Source: a virus. From it: a DNA stretch of 20,921 bases. Numbering within the stretch: the first letter of the stretch is position 1; each line of letters starts with the position of its first letter. Shown piece after piece: positions 7,337 through 15,200 of this stretch. The translations under genes were made by a program, and so were the position numbers. Under the pieces are notes generated by a model. That model saw only the letters and a program-made list of their open reading frames with translations, searched no databases and was not told where the DNA came from. The DNA is taken from positions 1 through 20,921 of IMG/VR virus record IMGVR_UViG_3300027668_000131. One strand, written 5' to 3'.

Positions 7337-7689
7337 TGTCTGAATACAGAATGGAAACAGAGCAGGATATGAAGTCTTACTTAGACACCAGCTATGGACA
7401 TGGAGTTAATGCGGTTTATACAAATAGCGGTGGCACTGATTTTAGTATTGATATTATATTAAATAATGAGTATGTAGACTTACAAGAAGGTGCAGGCGTA
7501 GACTCTTTGAAGCCAATTGCTTATTGTAGAACCATTGATGTGCCTAGTATTGTTTTCGGCAATACATTATCCGTATCGGCAATTAAAGATACAGACGGCA
7601 ATATATTAAAAGCAGCAAATACTTATACGGTTGTAAATATACAAGCAGATAGAACAGGGTTTTCAGCTTTAATGTTGGAGCAAATCTAA
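7336..7689 (+). CDS. Head-tail connector-like protein, copy 2
   Basis: The 117-residue paralogue of the preceding gene shares the SYGHGVNAVY opening, the DIILNNEYVDLQEG segment, SVSAIKDTDGNILKAANTYTV (compare VDAITTNKGNVLKPETTFIV) and the end TGFSALMLEQI. It starts with ATG overlapping the previous stop (TAATG), preceded by a very good GGAGGAAA at 7324-7331. Its own 3' end carries GGAG (7677-7680), the ribosome site for the tail terminator gene. Two diverged copies suggest either two stacked rings in the neck or separate head-side and tail-side partners; this is inference. Confidence 0.65.
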   Translation: MSEYRMETEQDMKSYLDTSYGHGVNAVYTNSGGTDFSIDIILNNEYVDLQEGAGVDSLKPIAYCRTIDVPSIVFGNTLSVSAIKDTDGNILKAANTYTVVNIQADRTGFSALMLEQI

Positions 7690-8130
7690 ATGTCTAACCA
7701 TGTACGTCAGCAAATAAGAGAAAAGTTTGCAACACAATTAAATAACTTAACTACAACTGGGAATAGAGTATTTCAATCAAGGGTTTATCCCTTAGAAACA
7801 GTTCCGGCTTTAGTTATATATACAAAATCAGAATCATCTGAACCTATTGTTATAGGCGTAGATAGATTAATGAGCAGAGAATTAAGTGTAGTGGTTGAGG
7901 GTTATGCAAAAGCAACAAATAACTTTGACGATATTACAGACACTATATGCAAAGAGGTTGAGGAGGCAATAGCGGCAGACAGAACAATAGATGGCCTTGC
8001 TAAAGATTGCTATTTAGAATCAACAGAAATTGAGTTTAACGGAGAGGGTGAAAAGCCCTTGGGTTATGTCTCAATGACATTTTTAACCAACTACTATGTC
8101 AAGGAAACCAATCCTGATGTGGCGGTTTAA
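7690..8130 (+). CDS. Tail terminator protein (gpU-like)
   Basis: The tail terminator forms a ring that caps the finished tail tube and docks it to the head. The 146-residue length fits lambda gpU (131). The opening HVRQQIREKFATQLNNLTTT, followed by RVFQSRVYPLETVPALVIYT and ELSVVVEGYAKATNNFDDI, is the pattern I recognise for minor tail U-like proteins. The C-terminal part is beta-rich (GYVSMTFLTNYYV). It starts directly after the stop of connector copy 2 with GGAG upstream. Its position before the tube and chaperone genes agrees with the lambda order Z-U-V-G-T-H. Confidence 0.82.
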   Translation: MSNHVRQQIREKFATQLNNLTTTGNRVFQSRVYPLETVPALVIYTKSESSEPIVIGVDRLMSRELSVVVEGYAKATNNFDDITDTICKEVEEAIAADRTIDGLAKDCYLESTEIEFNGEGEKPLGYVSMTFLTNYYVKETNPDVAV

Positions 8131-8142
8131 CGGAGAATAATT

Positions 8143-8295
8143 ATGAAAATGATTAGTCCAAATGGCAAAAATTCTATAATTGCTCACCCTACAAAGGTTG
8201 AGTCGTTAAAGAACATGGGTTGGAAAGAAGAAGCAATCCATTCGGAAGATAAAAACAAACCTTCATCTAAAATAATTAAAAAAAAAGAGGAATAA
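8143..8295 (+). CDS. Short Lys-rich protein (50 residues), function unknown
   Basis: A 50-codon gene fills the gap between tail terminator and tail tube. It starts at ATG 8143, seven bases after GGAG (8132-8135), and ends three bases before the tube-protein start; the tube gene's own AGAGG site (8286-8290) lies inside its last codons. The first ~30 residues (MKMISPNGKNSIIAHPTKVE, then SLKNMGWKEE) look like a small folded unit and the rest is Lys/Ser-rich. Tight spacing and ribosome sites on both sides support a real gene. I recall similar short SPNG-type proteins near capsid and tail genes of other phages, but can assign no function. Confidence 0.65.
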   Translation: MKMISPNGKNSIIAHPTKVESLKNMGWKEEAIHSEDKNKPSSKIIKKKEE

Positions 8296-8298
8296 ATT

Positions 8299-8685
8299 AT
8301 GGCAACGCATAACGGATCAGAGGGAACTGTCCATATTGGAACAGACCCAATCGGAGAACTAAAATCATACTCACTTGAGGAAACAGCAGAAACTTTAGAA
8401 AATACTTCTATGGGTGACTTAGCTAGAACATATTCACCTTCATTAACATCATTCAGTGGAAGCGTTGATGTGTTTTGGGATGAAACTGATACAGCACAAA
8501 TAGCCTTAACTCTAGGCTCTACTGTACTTATTAAGATATACCCTGAAGGCGTACAAAGTGGTGATAAGTATTATAGTGGAAATGCAATCGTAACTGGCGT
8601 AACAAGATCAGCATCATTTGACGGACTAGTAGAAGCATCAATAACAGTGCAGGGCACTGGTGTATTAACTTTAGCAACAGTATAA
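8299..8685 (+). CDS. Major tail tube protein (gpV-like)
   Basis: This is the subunit that stacks as hexamers into the tail tube. It has 128 residues, about the size of the tube-forming N-terminal domain of lambda gpV (246 residues); the C-terminal Ig-like decoration of lambda is absent. The family pattern is visible in EGTVHIGTDPIGELKSYSLE, ETLENTSMGD, SFSGSVDVFWDETDTAQIAL and the closing ASFDGLVEASITVQGTG. The start is ATG 8299 with AGAGG at 8286-8290. It sits between the tail terminator region and the G/GT chaperones, as expected. No contractile sheath gene precedes it, which supports a siphovirus-type tail. Confidence 0.85.
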   Translation: MATHNGSEGTVHIGTDPIGELKSYSLEETAETLENTSMGDLARTYSPSLTSFSGSVDVFWDETDTAQIALTLGSTVLIKIYPEGVQSGDKYYSGNAIVTGVTRSASFDGLVEASITVQGTGVLTLATV

Positions 8686-8688
8686 ATA

Positions 8689-9027
8689 ATGTCAGCAATA
8701 GATAACGCAAAAAAGCATTTTGACGCTATAGAAACAAGAATTATAGAAGTCCCTGAATGGGGAGATGAAGAGGGAAGCCCTTTAATGGTTTATTGCAAGC
8801 CAATTACTCTTGCAGAGACTTCTAAGTTCATGAAATTAGCTCAAGATGACGATGTCCAGCTTTTAGCTTATGTTTTGATTCACAAAGCATTAGACGAATC
8901 TGGAGATAAGTTATTTACTATCGCTGATAAGAAAATCTTATTGGAGAGAGTGGATAGAGATGTATTAATTAGAGTATCAAGCGAAATGATGAATAACATA
9001 TCGCAGGATGAAGTCAAAAAAAAGTAG
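8689..9027 (+). CDS. Tail assembly chaperone (gpG-like)
   Basis: It has 112 residues. The protein is acidic and helical, with the opening AIDNAKKHFDAIETRIIEVPE, a beta segment MVYCKPITLAETSKF, and a helical remainder. This fits gpG-type chaperones, which bind the tape measure and feed tube subunits on to it. It lies between tube and tape measure genes. It ends in ...DEVKKK followed by TAG at 9025, and this end overlaps a slippery heptamer that produces the longer G-T product. The start ATG 8689 follows the tube-gene stop by three bases without a strong ribosome site, so it may rely on coupling. Confidence 0.85.
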   Translation: MSAIDNAKKHFDAIETRIIEVPEWGDEEGSPLMVYCKPITLAETSKFMKLAQDDDVQLLAYVLIHKALDESGDKLFTIADKKILLERVDRDVLIRVSSEMMNNISQDEVKKK

Positions 9028-9176
9028 ACAAAGATAAGCAGCTATATTTGAAATATGCCCTAGCTGAGAAGTTAAACAAAACTCTGCAAGAATTAGAAGA
9101 AATAACAGTAGAAGAGTTTCAAGGCTGGTTGGCTTATCTTGAATTAAAGGAAGAAAGAAATGGGAGCACTAAGTAA
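8689..9176 (+). CDS. Tail assembly chaperone fusion gpG-T by -1 ribosomal frameshift
   Basis: Slipping back one base on A AAA AAG (9018-9024) bypasses the TAG at 9025 and continues from 9024 for 50 codons to TAA at 9174-9176, giving a 162-residue fusion. The added part contains LKYALAEKLNKTLQELEE and EEFQGWLAYLELKEE, the helical, Trp-containing pattern of gpT-type extensions. It has no start of its own and would otherwise leave an unexplained ~130-bp gap in a tightly packed operon. It ends 17 bases inside the tape measure gene. In lambda the same device keeps a fixed G to G-T ratio needed for tail assembly (established); the ratio here is unknown. Confidence 0.85.
9018..9024 (+). other. Programmed -1 frameshift site A AAA AAG
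   Basis: In the G frame the codons are AAA (9016-9018), AAA (9019-9021), AAG (9022-9024), TAG (9025-9027), so the heptamer is in the correct phase for a -1 slip. AGGA at 9005-9008, nine bases before the heptamer, resembles the upstream Shine-Dalgarno-like stimulator known from E. coli dnaX, which uses the same heptamer. I see no strong downstream hairpin. Confidence 0.85.
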
Positions 9177-11094
9177 AAACGATATAAAGTTTAGTATTAT
9201 CGGTAACGATAAATCAAAAAACGCTATAAACAAGTTTAAAAAGAATGTTAATGGTGCTAATCAAGCACTAGCTACGCTTAGGAATACTATTGTTGCAGCC
9301 TTCAGTGTTCGTGAAATAGTTGATGCTGCTAATGTCATGATTGGCGTTGAAAATAGAATGAACGCTCTTACAGGCAGTGCTGCAAAAACAGCCATAGCTA
9401 TGAACCACATGCGAACAATAGCAAGAGATTCAAGGTCTGACTTTGATGCGGTTGCTATGTTATATACCCGACTTTCTTTAGCAACAGAGCATTTAGGAGC
9501 AACACAAAGAGATGTTGCTGATGCTACTCAAACAGTTGCAAATACTTTTATTATTGCTGGTTCTCATGCTCAAGAGGCAAATAACTCAGCCAGACAGTTA
9601 GCTCAGGGTTTAGCTTCAGGAGCTTTAAGAGGGGACGAACTACGTTCAGTCATGGAAAACAACACCATCCTTACGAAGATGTTGGCAGATGGTCTTAATA
9701 TGACTATTGGTGAATTAAGAGAATTTGGACATGCAGGTAAATTGACTGCTGAAACTGTAATGCCAATTCTTATTGCCGGAACTAAGGAGACGAATGAAGA
9801 AATAATGAAAATGCCTATGACTTTAGGACAAGCTTCGGTTGCCTTAAGAAATAACTTTCAATTCATGGTTGGAGATATTCAGGAAGCGACTCAAGGTTTT
9901 TCAAAAGTTGCAAGTGCTATAAACTTCGTTGCTGTTAATTTAGATGCTTTCTTAATACCAGCTCTTTTAGCTGCTGGATTTGCCGTAAGAACATTAACAA
10001 TTGCAATTATGGCTAACCCATTCGGTCTTCTTCTAACAGCCTTAACAACTGCTGCTATGGCCATCTATATATTTAGAAATGCAATTGCAGATACGTTTAA
10101 TGAAATTGGACAAAGAATAATACCAAAACTTACCTCACAATTTTTCTTATTTGGTGCTCAAGTAAGGCTTATGTTTGAAGAAAAATTAATGAATCCTGTA
10201 AAGAAAGCCTTTACAGATTTTATGAATTTTATTTTTAGTAATATAAATAGTGGGTTAGATAGAATTGATAGAGTTCTTGGCAAACTCCCAGACAAAATAA
10301 AAGAAAAACTTGGAATTGGAAAACTACCAAAGATAGATTTACTACCAAGCCCTAAAGACGGGACTGGTGAAATAGAAGAAAAAATAGAGGCTTATGTTAA
10401 GCAAATAGCAGAAATAACTGGAAAAGTTATTGATAAGGCAGATTTACCATCATTTATGGAAATGATTTTTGGTGAAAGAAATGAAGATGAAGGAGGTATA
10501 GAAACTGGTTTTGGGGCATTAACAGCTTTTGAAAGGTTTATAAAAGATACTGACAGAGGGTATAAGAAGTTCTTTAGCGGTATCAAATCAATGCAAGATG
10601 AAATGCAGGGCGTATTTAAAAAGTCTTACGATGGCATTACTGATTTAACTATGGATTTCTTAGAAAAGGGAAAGGCTTCGTTTAAAGACTATGCAACAAC
10701 CATAGTTAGAGAGCTTATAAGAATTGCAATGCAAAAGTTAGTGATAGATAAAATGTTTGCATCATTTAGTGGTTTATTTAAAACAACCCCAAGCATAGAT
10801 ACATCTGGCCTAACTATACCGACAGTAATACCTACTGCTGAGGGCGGTGGTTTTACAGGATTGGGAGCAAGGGCAGGAGGCGTGGATGGGCGTGGAGGAT
10901 TTCCAGCCATTCTCCATCCTAACGAAACAGTGGTAGATCATCAACAGGGTCAAGGTATGGGTGCAACAATTAATTTCAACATATCAGCAGTTGATGCCGG
11001 TGGATTTGATAACTTATTAAAATCAAGAAAAGGCTTAATAACCTCAATTATAAATAACGCCATGAACAGTCAAGGCAAAATGGGAGTTGTGTGA
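9160..11094 (+). CDS. Tail tape measure protein
   Basis: This protein sets tail length and is ejected during infection. Residues ~1-60 are helical and charged. Residues ~60-245 match the common tape-measure N-terminal region (MIGVENRMNALTGSAAKTAI, SRSDFDAVAMLYTRLSLATE, ALRGDELRSVMENNTILTKM). Residues ~260-306 are strongly hydrophobic and probably membrane-active. Residues ~485-540 resemble the lambda-type C-terminal region (FLEKGKASFKDYATTIVREL), followed by a Gly-rich AEGGGFTGLGARAGG and HPNETVVDH. At 644 residues, the usual ~0.15 nm per residue rule suggests a tail near 100 nm (inference). ATG 9160 has AAGGAAG at 9147-9153 and overlaps the end of the G-T frame. The stop overlaps the next gene (TGATG). 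Confidence 0.93.
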   Translation: MGALSKNDIKFSIIGNDKSKNAINKFKKNVNGANQALATLRNTIVAAFSVREIVDAANVMIGVENRMNALTGSAAKTAIAMNHMRTIARDSRSDFDAVAMLYTRLSLATEHLGATQRDVADATQTVANTFIIAGSHAQEANNSARQLAQGLASGALRGDELRSVMENNTILTKMLADGLNMTIGELREFGHAGKLTAETVMPILIAGTKETNEEIMKMPMTLGQASVALRNNFQFMVGDIQEATQGFSKVASAINFVAVNLDAFLIPALLAAGFAVRTLTIAIMANPFGLLLTALTTAAMAIYIFRNAIADTFNEIGQRIIPKLTSQFFLFGAQVRLMFEEKLMNPVKKAFTDFMNFIFSNINSGLDRIDRVLGKLPDKIKEKLGIGKLPKIDLLPSPKDGTGEIEEKIEAYVKQIAEITGKVIDKADLPSFMEMIFGERNEDEGGIETGFGALTAFERFIKDTDRGYKKFFSGIKSMQDEMQGVFKKSYDGITDLTMDFLEKGKASFKDYATTIVRELIRIAMQKLVIDKMFASFSGLFKTTPSIDTSGLTIPTVIPTAEGGGFTGLGARAGGVDGRGGFPAILHPNETVVDHQQGQGMGATINFNISAVDAGGFDNLLKSRKGLITSIINNAMNSQGKMGVV

Positions 11095-11690
11095 TGAGTG
11101 GTCAGTTTCCTACAAACCCAAACTTTTCTTCAATTAATTTTAAAGATACGCGACCTACACTAGTGAACCAAACGCTTTCTGGCAAAAAACAAGTCAGACA
11201 AATCGGAGGTCAATACTTTTCGTTTACAGTGCAAATGCCTCCTATGAAACAAGAAAAGGCTCAAGAAATATTTGCATTTTTGCAAAAACAAAAAGGCGGA
11301 TTTGAAGACTTTACTATAGCTGCACCATTGGACAATCTTGGCTCTGCAAAATTAGAAACAGACATACTTGTTAATGGAGCTCATGTTGCTGGGGATTCTT
11401 CAATTGCGATGGACGGCTTTACTGCTGGTCAAAGTGGAGTTTTGAAAGCTGGTGATTTAATTAAATTTGCCAATCATACAAAGGTATATATGGTCTCATC
11501 AACAGCAGACCATGATAGTTCTGCAATACTTATAAGCCCTCCCTTGGTTACAGCACTTACTAATAATTTATCAGTAACAGTAAACAAACCACAATTTACC
11601 GTTTATTTAGAATCAAATGAAATTACCTACTCAACAAGTACAAGTGGTTTTTATAGTATCTCTTTTGATGTTAGAGAGGTAATAGTTTAA
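11094..11690 (+). CDS. Minor tail protein, distal tail / gpM position
   Basis: The 198-residue protein directly follows the tape measure. It is beta-rich: FSSINFKDTRPTLVNQTLSG, QIGGQYFSFTVQMPPMKQEK, FLQKQKGGFEDFTI, then an inserted middle domain (VLKAGDLIKFANHTKVYMVS) and a final YSISFDVREVIV. I recall this arrangement as a tail-tip protein common in marine phages. In lambda terms it takes the place of gpM. ATG 11094 overlaps the tape-measure stop and has GGGAG at 11082-11086 seven bases upstream, so I prefer it to the GTG at 11091. The tail-tip role is from context and family memory, not from catalytic motifs. Confidence 0.68.
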   Translation: MSGQFPTNPNFSSINFKDTRPTLVNQTLSGKKQVRQIGGQYFSFTVQMPPMKQEKAQEIFAFLQKQKGGFEDFTIAAPLDNLGSAKLETDILVNGAHVAGDSSIAMDGFTAGQSGVLKAGDLIKFANHTKVYMVSSTADHDSSAILISPPLVTALTNNLSVTVNKPQFTVYLESNEITYSTSTSGFYSISFDVREVIV

Positions 11691-12238
11691 TGCCAAGAAC
11701 ATTATCATCAGCTCTACAGACTCAAGTTTCTTTACCGGCAATAAAGACGGCATTTCTGGTTGAATTGCAATTATCAACAACTATAAGATTGACTAATTGG
11801 TATTCTAACGTCACCTATAATTCAGAGGCTTATGAGGCTGGAGGTTCTTTTTTAGAAGTAGATTCAATAACCGAAACAGGTCAACTGCAAGTGGATGAGG
11901 TTGCAGTGGGTTTTTCAAACGTAACATCGCAAATTAGATCACTTGTACAAGACGGATCATTTACTGGTAAGGAAGTAGAAATTTATATAGCTTACTTTAA
12001 TGAGTCTGAGGAAATTGTAGGGGCAATACATTACTTTTCAGGAAAAATTAGAAATGTAGCAATATCTGAAGACATCTCATCATCTAATATAACCGTTACC
12101 GTAGCTTCTCACTGGGCAAATTGGGCTTTAACGCGAGGGAGGCATTTCAGCGAGGAATCTCAGGAGAGCTTTAGCTCCGGCGATAAAGGAATGGAATTTG
12201 CTACTCAGACAAAGTCAGACGTTAGGTGGGGTAGTTAG
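11690..12238 (+). CDS. Tail-tip/baseplate hub component (gpL position; BR0599/DUF2163-like)
   Basis: The 182-residue protein begins at the A of the preceding stop (TTTAATG). Features I associate with the BR0599/DUF2163 group of tail-tip proteins are an N-terminal LVELQLSTTIRLTNWYSNVT, the ITETGQLQVDEVAVGFSNVT segment, EVEIYIAYFNE, and an end with ASHWANWALTRGRHFSEES and SSGDKGMEFA. In lambda gpL, at the same position, a cysteine-bound iron-sulfur cluster is present; this protein contains no cysteine, so a cluster of that kind is excluded. It probably links the tail tube to the J-like hub encoded immediately downstream. Confidence 0.68.
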   Translation: MPRTLSSALQTQVSLPAIKTAFLVELQLSTTIRLTNWYSNVTYNSEAYEAGGSFLEVDSITETGQLQVDEVAVGFSNVTSQIRSLVQDGSFTGKEVEIYIAYFNESEEIVGAIHYFSGKIRNVAISEDISSSNITVTVASHWANWALTRGRHFSEESQESFSSGDKGMEFATQTKSDVRWGS

Positions 12239-15200
12239 ATGGGAGTATTCGCGACATTCTTTGCTTGGGTAGGTAGAACTTGGACAGCCGCCTCTACACT
12301 ACAAAAAATAAACATGGTCTTGACTGCTGCTACATTAGCAGTTGGTGTCAAAGGTTATATGCAGCAGAGAGCAATGCTTGCCAAAGGGCAGGATATATTA
12401 GCTAATAAAGTTGCTGCTGGGGGCAAATTACCAATCGTCTATGGCTCAAGACGAACGGGTGCACAGATTATTTACATGGACACGGCCGGCAATTCATCTA
12501 CACATTTATATGTTGTATACGCAATATCAGTAGGCGAATGTGAAGAGATAATGGGATCAACCATTGAGTTAAGTGGCAATTCTTTAAGAGATAGAAAGCA
12601 GTTTAGAAACGGTGGTTATATAGGTACAGATAAAATATCATCTGGCTCTGGCTCTTTATGCACAGCCAACCAAAACTCAGGTTCGGTCGATCTAGCTGCT
12701 GGTAGTTTTGGTACTAATCCTGCTCTTGGTGGTTATAGATATGTAATGAATATCCATCATGGACAAGCTTCGCAAACTGCTGACCCTATGTTAAGAGCTT
12801 CAATTGGATCTCAATGGACAACGGCTCATAGGTTGGACGGAGTTGCTTACATAGCCTGCTCTTTTATTTACGATGCCAAAGGACAGTTTCGTGGAGTTCC
12901 ACAACTAACAGTCCAAGTTAAGGGACGTAAAATCTTTGACCCTAGAGATAACTCAACAGCTTGGAGTGACAATCCTGCTTTGGTAATGCTCGACTACATT
13001 ACAAACTCAGCTTACGGAAAAGGATTAGCCACTTCTCAAATTAATATGAGCACTTTCAGTGCTGCTGCAAATAAAGCAGATACCTTGTTAGATATCCCTT
13101 ACTTTGGGGGAAATACAAAACCTCTTAACTGGTCAGGTTCTGCCGGTGATAATTTTATAACTATTGGAGGAAGTGCTGCAAATGATACATGGTGGCAAAA
13201 TAAAGTAGGTAACCTTATCGACCTTTATGACACTAACGGCAATGGCATTATAGATGGCAAAGAGATTAGTGCTTTGCAACGAGATGAATTTTTTGACGAG
13301 AATCCAGAGTTTATTGTTTATTTCAATGGTACTTTAGGTGGAAGTTATGCCAATCAGTCTGGTAGTTATTCAGCTAAATCAAAAAGATTTCATTGCAACG
13401 CATACATAGACGGCAACAAAACTGTTATGGAAAACGCAAGAGAGCTATTGGCTAATATGCGTGGACTATTTCTGTATATTGATGGCAAATATGAATTACA
13501 AATAGAGGACACTGGATCATCTACATTTAGCATTAATGACAGCCATATAATTGGAGACAGTGGAATTAGTGTTGATTATGGCAATAAAGATGCAAAGGCA
13601 AATGTTGTTATATGTGAATTTTTTAATGCCAACAAACGATATGAGATGGACACGGCTACTGTTTATCACACGGCAACTACTGATGCCAATGACTATACCT
13701 CAGATGATGATGGAGAAATACTTGAGATAAAAGCTGAATTTCCGCATACAACCAGTGCATATATTGCATACAACCACGCAAAAACAATTCTTACAAGAAG
13801 TAGGGCACAAACTTCAGTACAGTTCTTGGGAACGCCTGAGATGTATAAATTAAAAATAGGGGATATTGTAAATTTAACCTATTCCGGTCTAGGATTTAAC
13901 GGCAAGATATTCAGAGTTGAAGCTATGCAATTGCAGTCTGGTGGTCTTGTTTCGGTTTCTTTATTAGAATATTTTGATGTATATACTTGGACAGTACCTC
14001 CTCAAGAGGCTACAGAGGCCTTATCAAACATACCTTCTGCTTATGCTGTCAAAGCCCCAGCAAGTATTACATTTACTGATTCAGATGCCAGCAGTAGTGA
14101 CAGACCATTTTTATCATGGGCTTTGCCTACAGATTATCCTTACTATCAATGGAGAGTTAATGTAGTTGATAGTAGTGGTGTTCAGCAGCTTAATAAAATT
14201 GTTGATATAAATAATGTTGATCTAAACTTTATACCTGTAGGGGCAAATTATGTAGCAAGCGTTACTGCTCTCAATACTATGGGAGTTGAATCCAACGCTA
14301 GCACAAAAACTTTTACTGTTGGCGATCCGTCAACTGGAACACCTGATATAAAAGATGGTGCTATAACGAATGTTAAGGTTTTAAATTTATCTGCTGCAAA
14401 AATAAATACAGGTGAGTTAAATCTTGGAACTGCTTCTGGTATGTCAGTTCGACAAAACAAAACAGGCTACTCAAGTAATGCTGCTGGTTTTTGGCTTGGT
14501 AATGATGGCGGTACTGCTAAATTTAATATAGGTAATAGCTCAAGCTTTTTAAGATGGGATGGATCAGCTTTAAATATAGCAGGTAGTATTGCTGCAACTA
14601 CAGGTGTAATTGGTGGATTTACTGTTGGCTCTAATAGCTTAATTGCAGGTAGTGGCACATCAAGAATTTCATTATCAACTGCTACTGGAATACATCTTGG
14701 CAATAACACTTTTGGTAGTGCACCTTTTAGGGTTTCACTAGCTGGGGCTTTGGTAGCCACAAATGCAACAATCTCAGGAGCTATTACGGCCACAACTTTA
14801 AATGTTACCAATGCTACAGTTACAGGAACTCTTGATGCTTCTGTTATCACTTTAAATGGTGAGCCATTAAGCAATTTAATGTCTTACAGTTCTTCAGGAT
14901 CGGGATCAATTACCCTTTTAGAGGTTGCTAATATAAATGGCGATTTTGTTGTTAATGGTAATTTTGAGGCTACAGGGTCACAACCCGATTTAGTTATTGG
15001 CAAGGTTTTTAACGTATCTAATGCCAATGACAGAACTATACAAGCCGATGCAAGGTTGGTTAGTACAAATGGGAGTGGTAGTTTTGTAATACAACAACAA
15101 GTCCACAATAACGCTACATTAACAACCAAGGCATACTTCCAATATGATGCTTTTGGAAATACAACATCACTGGGAACGGCAGCAACTTTAAATATAAGTA

